Source: Budorcas taxicolor (Eukaryota > Chordata > Mammalia > Artiodactyla > Bovidae). From it: 64,000 bases of DNA. Made by a program: the position numbers and the translations under genes. This document shows, one piece after another, positions 58,766-64,000 of the stretch. Below the pieces are notes generated by a model that did no database searches, had not been told where the DNA came from, and was given only the letters and a program-made list of their open reading frames with translations. The stretch is from positions 15,132,001 to 15,196,000 of the forward strand of contig NC_068933.1 of the NCBI RefSeq assembly GCF_023091745.1, written 5' to 3'. The stretch's first letter is position 1. Each line of letters begins with the position of its first letter.

Positions 58766-60300
58766 ACCCCCGCATATTTAGCTGGAGTGGGTAGGGGAGA
58801 AGGGGCTGGGTATAAAGGAAGAGAAAGAAAAGCCAGGCCATAGACTGTCCTGGGAAATGAAATGAAAGAAAGATGAAGAAGGAGAGAAAGGATGAAGAAA
58901 GTGGGAGGTCTCTTGATTCCCTTCCCCCCGCCCTCCTCCGCCACTGGAGGCCTATGTTTTCAGGTGAATTAACTTAGCAATCTGGGCCTTGGGCACATCA
59001 CAAGTAAGCTGGGCAAAGCAGTGTGGTCAGGCAGACAGGGGGCCCTGGGTTTGAGTTTTGCCATGCTACCATAATTCTTTATCTGATGGGGATGCAGAGT
59101 TGAGAAGGGAGAGGTCTACAGTGGTGCACACGATGGTTAGGTGAGGTGACCTCCGAGGCAGAGGCTGAAGGAAGGGCATGGCAATTGGTCAGTTAGCCTG
59201 CAGAAGCTAACACAAGCCTGAGTCAGCCAGGAGGTGGCCATTTGGAGCAAACCAAGGCAGATCAGATCGCTAGCCACACCATTCTCAGATTTCAGCCCTG
59301 GAGGCCAGGGGACACCCAGGGGACAAGGGATGCAGCCCTGGAGACCAGGAGAGGTAGAGGACATCCTTTCCCAGACCCTGGATCTTGCCCACCATCGTGA
59401 GGATGTTAAACGCTCCTTCTTCCCATTCACCTGGGAACTGTCTTGGGAAGGAAGCCTAGGAGGGGAGGCTAGCCTGAAGGTCCAAGCATTTTCATCCTGG
59501 TCGATGATTCTTTGGGGGAAAGGTTTTCCCTAAAGACTTCTGGACAGCTCAGAAATGAAAGGAACTCAATGATTCTGTTGATTTTCTTCATTTTATCAAG
59601 GAGGATATTGACCTTCCTGCCATTCCAGTAACTTTCAGTGTCACAGATCACATGAGGACAGAATTCAGGCTCCATAGTGCCCTTCTAGACGTCTAGTCTG
59701 GTTGTATGTCCATCACCCCGAGTCCCACTAGGGTTTCTGCAGATGGACTAGACCTCTGTGTTGGAACTGTCTGAATAACTCATGGTTGGTAGCACTTTAT
59801 GCACATTCCCTGCTCTGTTATTTTTTTGTTTCTAGCTTTTAGCTCTGTTTTTATGTCATTTCCTTCTTAAGAACACTTAGCTTATATGAAAAATTATAAT
59901 ACCTGTTTTATATAAAATATGCTTTAAAATATTGATTTAAAATATTTTTTAGTGCTATATTCTGACTGTCCTCTTCAAACATCTAGGCTCTGAAATTTAG
60001 TCGTGTAGCCAAGAGGCGTATCTACAAGTAAATCCAAATATTCGCTGCTAATTAGAATCAGCCAAAATGGTAACTTCAAAAGGAAAAGAAGGCCAAGGAA
60101 CTAGCCTTTATTTAGGGTCAACTGTGTGTTCAATTCTACTTGCATATTTTTATCTCATTTACTTCTCAGATAAGCTTTATGTGATTTTTAAAAATTGTAT
60201 CCATTTACAAGCTAACTGAAGTTGTCACCAGTTCAGGGCAACTTCCTTAGAAACCTAAGCGAGTCTGAATTTGAACGATGTGCTTTTCATACTGCTTTAC
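58766..60300. other. Intergenic sequence
   Basis: 58850-58900 is a purine-rich run. 60100-60270 (CTACTTGCATATTTTTATCTC and TTACAAGCTAACTGAAGTTG) looks like a reversed MIR remnant. A 99-codon frame at 59234-59533 has no family features. Confidence 0.4.
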
Positions 60301-60318
60301 TGATTTGTGTTGGCAAAG

Positions 60319-60538
60319 TGAAAGTGAAAGTGAAGTCAAGTCGCTCAGTCGTGTCCGACTCTTTGTGACCCCATGGACTGTAGCCCACCAGGCTCCTCAG
60401 TCCATGGAATTTTCCAGGCAAGATTACTGGAGTGGGTTGCCATTTCCTTCTCCAGCACATCTTCCCAAACCAGGGATTGCACCCTGGTCTCCTGCACGGC
60501 AGGCAGACGCTTTACCATCTGAGCCACCAGGGAGATCC
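60319..60538 (-). mobile_element. Bov-tA SINE
   Basis: Tail AGTGAAAGTGAAAGTGAAG at left, full body and head (GAGCCACCAGGGAGATCC). Perfect 13-bp duplication TGTGTTGGCAAAG at 60306-60318 and 60539-60551. Confidence 0.96.
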
Positions 60539-60941
60539 TGTGTTGGCAAAGCAAGGCATTCATTCTCTTATGATTTTTCTTTTGATTAATCTTGAATTCC
60601 AGAATGATCCTCAAAAAATATGTCATTATCAGCACCTGCAGAGTCAAAAAGTTGCCATGTTTGAATTTGAAGTTTACACCGTGTTCCTTGTTGCTTCTTT
60701 AAATCTTTTCTTGCTGGGCAGAAGAGCTCCTGAGGCAGGAAGATTATTCATGAGCCCAGTTAGAAAGCAGGTCATCTCATCTATGCATCATCAGTGTTGA
60801 GAAGTATGCTGTGGTTTTCAATACAGCTGTCTAGTGATTTATCTTTAATAGCGAAAGAAATACCAAGCCCATTAATCCAGGGGCAGATGTATGCTAAGCT
60901 TGTTGTCATATCATCTGACAGCTGACCAAAGGCTGTCTGTT

Positions 60942-60972
60942 GGGGGTGGTGGTGATGGTGGTGGTGGTGGTG
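60942..60972 (+). repeat. (GGT)n simple repeat
   Basis: GGGGGTGGTGGTGATGGTGG and further GGT units; one GAT interruption. Confidence 0.9.
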
Positions 60973-61324
60973 GGAAGTCTAGATAGCAGTAGCTCAGAGT
61001 TCATAAGCATTTTGAGATTCCTCCATTAGAAGAAAGAAGGACGGGAAAGGGAGAGAAGACGATATTTTAGGGGCTTCATTGTAAATACTTTGGACAAATA
61101 GTACCAGTGTTTTTCTTAGGAAGTAGGTCAAAGATCAGCTTGCTAGTTCCAACTCATTTCTGTCCACCAGTAACTATCTTTCTTAGCTGATGAGTTGGGG
61201 GAAAATGCCAGTAATTCTAGGCAGAAGCCTATGCTATCAGCGAGTCTGATAAGCTATCTAACAACTGCCTGGTTTGTACAGGAGCAGACTTCCAAGGAGG
61301 GATTTTCTTACTAGCAAAGTAAGC

Positions 61325-62212
61325 CTACAGATGGTCAACAGACACATGAAAAGATGTTCAACATCACTCAACATCAGGGAAATGGAAATCAAAACCACAA
61401 TGAGGTATCACATCACACCTGTCAGAATGGTTATCATCAAAAAGCCAGGAAATAACAAGCATTGATCAGGGTGTAGAGAAAAGGGAACTTTTGTGCACTG
61501 TTGGTGGGAATGTAAACCAGTGCAACCACTGTGGGAAATAGTATGGAAGTTCCTCAAAATTATTAAAAAATAAAATTACCATATGATCCAGCAATTCCAT
61601 TTCTAGGTATTTACCTGAAGAAAATAACAGTAATTTGGAAAGATATCCACACCCCCATGTTCATTGCAGCATTATTTACAATAACCAAGACATGGAAGCA
61701 ACCTAGGTGTTCACCGACAGACAAATGCATAAAGAAGATATGGTGTATATATGCAATGGAAGACTACTCAGCCATAGCAAGAATGAAATTTGTGCTATTT
61801 GTGACGACATGGATGGACCCAGAGGATATTATGCCAAGCGAAATTAGACAGGGGAAGAAGAATACCACAAGATCTCATTTACAATGTAGAATTTAAAAAA
61901 CAAAACAAATGAACAAATGAAAACCAGGCTTATAGACACAGATGAAGTGTTGCTGATGGGGAGAAGGAGAGGGGACTGGGCGAAATAGGTAAAGGAGATT
62001 AATAGGTGCAAATTTTCAGTTACGTAAGTCACAAGGATGTAGTATATAGCAGACAGTAATACTGTAATACAGACAATAATGCCGTAATAATTTTGCAGGT
62101 GACAAGTAGTTCCTAAGCTTGTTGTGGTCATCTTGTAATAGGTTACTAGGTTGTACACCTGAAATGAACATAATACTGCCCATCAACTATGCTTCAGAAA
62201 AATTTTAAAAAG
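61325..62212 (+). mobile_element. L1 ORF2 C-terminal end and 3' UTR
   Basis: ATGGTCAACAGACACATGAAAAG, GAAATCAAAACCACAATGAGG, CTGTTGGTGGGAATGTAAAC, TACCATATGATCCAGCAATTCC and GAAGACTACTCAGCCATAGC follow the L1 ORF2 end in order, then a 3' UTR ending CAGAAAAATTTTAAAAAG. 5'-truncated; frames broken by stops. Confidence 0.93.
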
Positions 62213-62814
62213 TAATCAAGCCTCATGTCCCAGGTCTGGTCTATGGTGACACACAGAGGTTCTGAATAGCTCTGCAACTAAGTATGTATTTGTTTTGTTT
62301 TGAGTTAAATGTCTTCTATTGGTATCGGTAATGAGTCCCAAAATGAGCCCAGTGGAATGATCAACAGCAGTCGTGTCTGGCCGTGTCAGAGCTCTGGGTC
62401 TCAGGCCCCAGGGGAGCTTAGTTGAGATACTGGCAGCTTGCAGTCAGGAATCTTCAAGCCAGGATGCCTTGAATGTGTGGTCTTGATATCCTATTCCTTG
62501 TATCAAAGCTCATCTGCAGAAAAAAATCCAGGGGCACAGGCTCAGACACAGACTAGTGATTTTGAGCAATGACGGTAGAAAGAGTGCTATGGGTTGACGT
62601 TCACTAGAGACCCAATAAAGCCAGTATTTATACCAATCTAATTTTGAGACCAGTTTTAGTTGACGTGGTTAAATAGTGAGTGAGTCTTTAGAAAAGGTAT
62701 GTTGATTCCTTGCCATTTTGTCTAAGGGAATTTCTCTAGGATAAATATTATCTGTAAACTCTTGAGCTTATACCTCATCATGGCTTTATCAGTACTTACA
62801 CCCTCAGGAGAAAC

Positions 62815-62955
62815 ATTGGTATTTCATATCCAGTCAACAACTTATGGAGCCAATAGCACCCCCGCTTGTGACAACCAAAAATGTCTTCAGACATTGCCTG
62901 ATGTCCCCTGGGAGAGGGACAGAATTGCTCTCAGTGAGAAGCACTGTGCTAGTAC
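62815..62955 (-). mobile_element. MER5A-type hAT MITE
   Basis: TGTGACAACCAAAAATGTCTTCAGACATTGCCTGATGTCCCCTGGGAG is the reversed start of MER5A; it closes near GTGAGAAGCACTG. Confidence 0.88.
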
Positions 62956-62959
62956 ATTA

Positions 62960-64000
62960 TGAAAATGTTTTAGATCTAACTTTTCTGGAATATATCTACT
63001 TTCCAAATAAATTATTTTCCATTTTCTCAGTTTTGATTCAAAACTTGTGCACTCAGCTAACTCCCAGGACAGTTTGGATGTCATATCCAACTCCTCTGGA
63101 GTTCGTACATTTCTCATTTTAATCTCTCTCTTCCTTTAGCCACCCCCTTAGCTATAAAAATGCTTAATCCATGTGGTGGCTTATGGCAGGGTGATAAATA
63201 TTATTTCCTCTCTCTCTTGATCTTTTCTTTCTTTCATCTAGCAGATTTTCTGGCCTAGGGGTAATTCTGTAGTTCTTGCCTCTTTGCTTTGTGTTCATTA
63301 CCTTTTCATGAATCCTGGGGTTGACTTTGACTTTTTCTCACCGGTTTTGTAAACCTTGGTAATGTTGAATTGAAGCACTATTTATTTACTATTTCAGAGT
63401 CCTGTTCAATGTTAAATGTCAAGTAATATGTTCAGTATGATTCCATTTTTTTTCATACATACACACGTATGCACACACACACACACACAACAGGCTAATA
63501 CACATGTGCAGAAAAACATTATGGAGGGATATATTCCAAATGATCATCTTTACCCTGAATGAGATCCTTCGTGATTCAGTGTTTTTCCTTTCTGCTCATT
63601 TATGTTTTCTAATTTTTCCTACAATACGTGTTTTGCTTGTAAATTACAAAAGACGAAAATGTTTGCAAAGTCATTCTCCAGCTTTCTGTCTGATCAGTGC
63701 AAGAGTTGACACTTGCCCATGGGTGTTGTTAATGGTAACCAGAGTTTTGTTTTCAGTGGCGCTTATTTTTGGAAGACACTAGGACAACTGAGTCACCCGT
63801 CGTATTTTAGGGAAAAGGATGAAACAAGAAACCCCAAAGGAACAGGTGAAGATTCGCTAGGCAGATTTCTGCCTTGTACTGAAAGTTTTTTGGGTCAAGA
63901 TATATGTACGTGCATGAGCTCAGATGGAACTTTCCTGAGCCATGGCAGGGCTGAATTTAGCCGTGAGCTAAGGCTCTCAGTCACTCAGAGTGTCATCCAG
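62960..64000. other. Intergenic sequence to window end
   Basis: AT-rich, with a (CA)n run at about 63471-63489. No exon, SH3 coding segment or other sign of the expected neighbour SORBS2 is visible. Confidence 0.45.
63459..63490 (+). repeat. (CA)n microsatellite
   Basis: CATACACACGTATGCACACACACACACACACAAC; a potential polymorphic marker. Confidence 0.9.

Noticed and set aside
63459..63490. Short repeat array considered as CRISPR-like
   Set aside because: Simple CA dinucleotide repeat in a mammalian genome; no spacers.
60300..64000. 3' end of SORBS2, expected from human synteny
   Set aside because: No SH3-coding segment or splice-bounded exon could be found; the gene must lie beyond the window.

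Overview
This is vertebrate nuclear DNA from a pecoran ruminant (cattle, sheep, goat or a close relative). It is AT-rich, has split genes, and is densely seeded with ruminant-specific retroposons: BovB (RTE-clade LINE), Bov-tA and Bov-A2 SINEs, and older cetartiodactyl CHR-type tRNA-Glu SINEs. L1, MIR, MER5A/hAT and MaLR remnants are also present. I cannot name the species from sequence alone.

One host protein-coding gene is recognisable: the 5' half of PDLIM3 (ALP, actinin-associated LIM protein), on the minus strand. Five coding exons were placed to the base by splice sites, reading phase and protein similarity: exon 1 (22321-22413, ATG and start of the PDZ domain), exon 2 (13165-13316, PDZ core), exon 3 (11840-11924), exon 4 (5056-5243, ZM motif) and exon 5 (4622-4689). 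Exons 4 and 5 both start in phase 0 and end two bases into a codon, as expected for the two alternative middle segments of ALP. The rest of the gene (partner exon of exon 5, LIM domain, 3' UTR) lies left of base 1. The CpG-island promoter is at about 22130-22700 and carries a perfect cAMP-response palindrome.

Layout: 1-4621 is PDLIM3 intron 5; 4622-13316 holds exons 5 to 2; 13317-22320 is intron 1; 22321-22700 is exon 1 and promoter. From 22700 to 64000 lies upstream intergenic DNA with no convincing coding exon. By human synteny (4q35) SORBS2 should follow, but none of it is visible. An orphan CpG-rich block sits at 29300-30080. Young ruminant retroposons are almost absent from 1-13400 (one Bov-tA) but occur about every 2 kb in the intergenic part.

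No new enzymatic or defence-type system is present. The best observations are: (a) splice-control motifs around the PDLIM3 alternative exons (two UGCAUG hexamers flanking exon 5, a weak exon 5 donor, a UG-rich acceptor region before exon 4); (b) two BovB copies within 4 kb that both show twin-priming 5' inversions with target-site duplications, one nested in an L1; (c) the orphan CpG block; (d) a decayed coding-like stretch at 45640-45960 (-); and (e) a local 250-bp direct duplication in intron 1.
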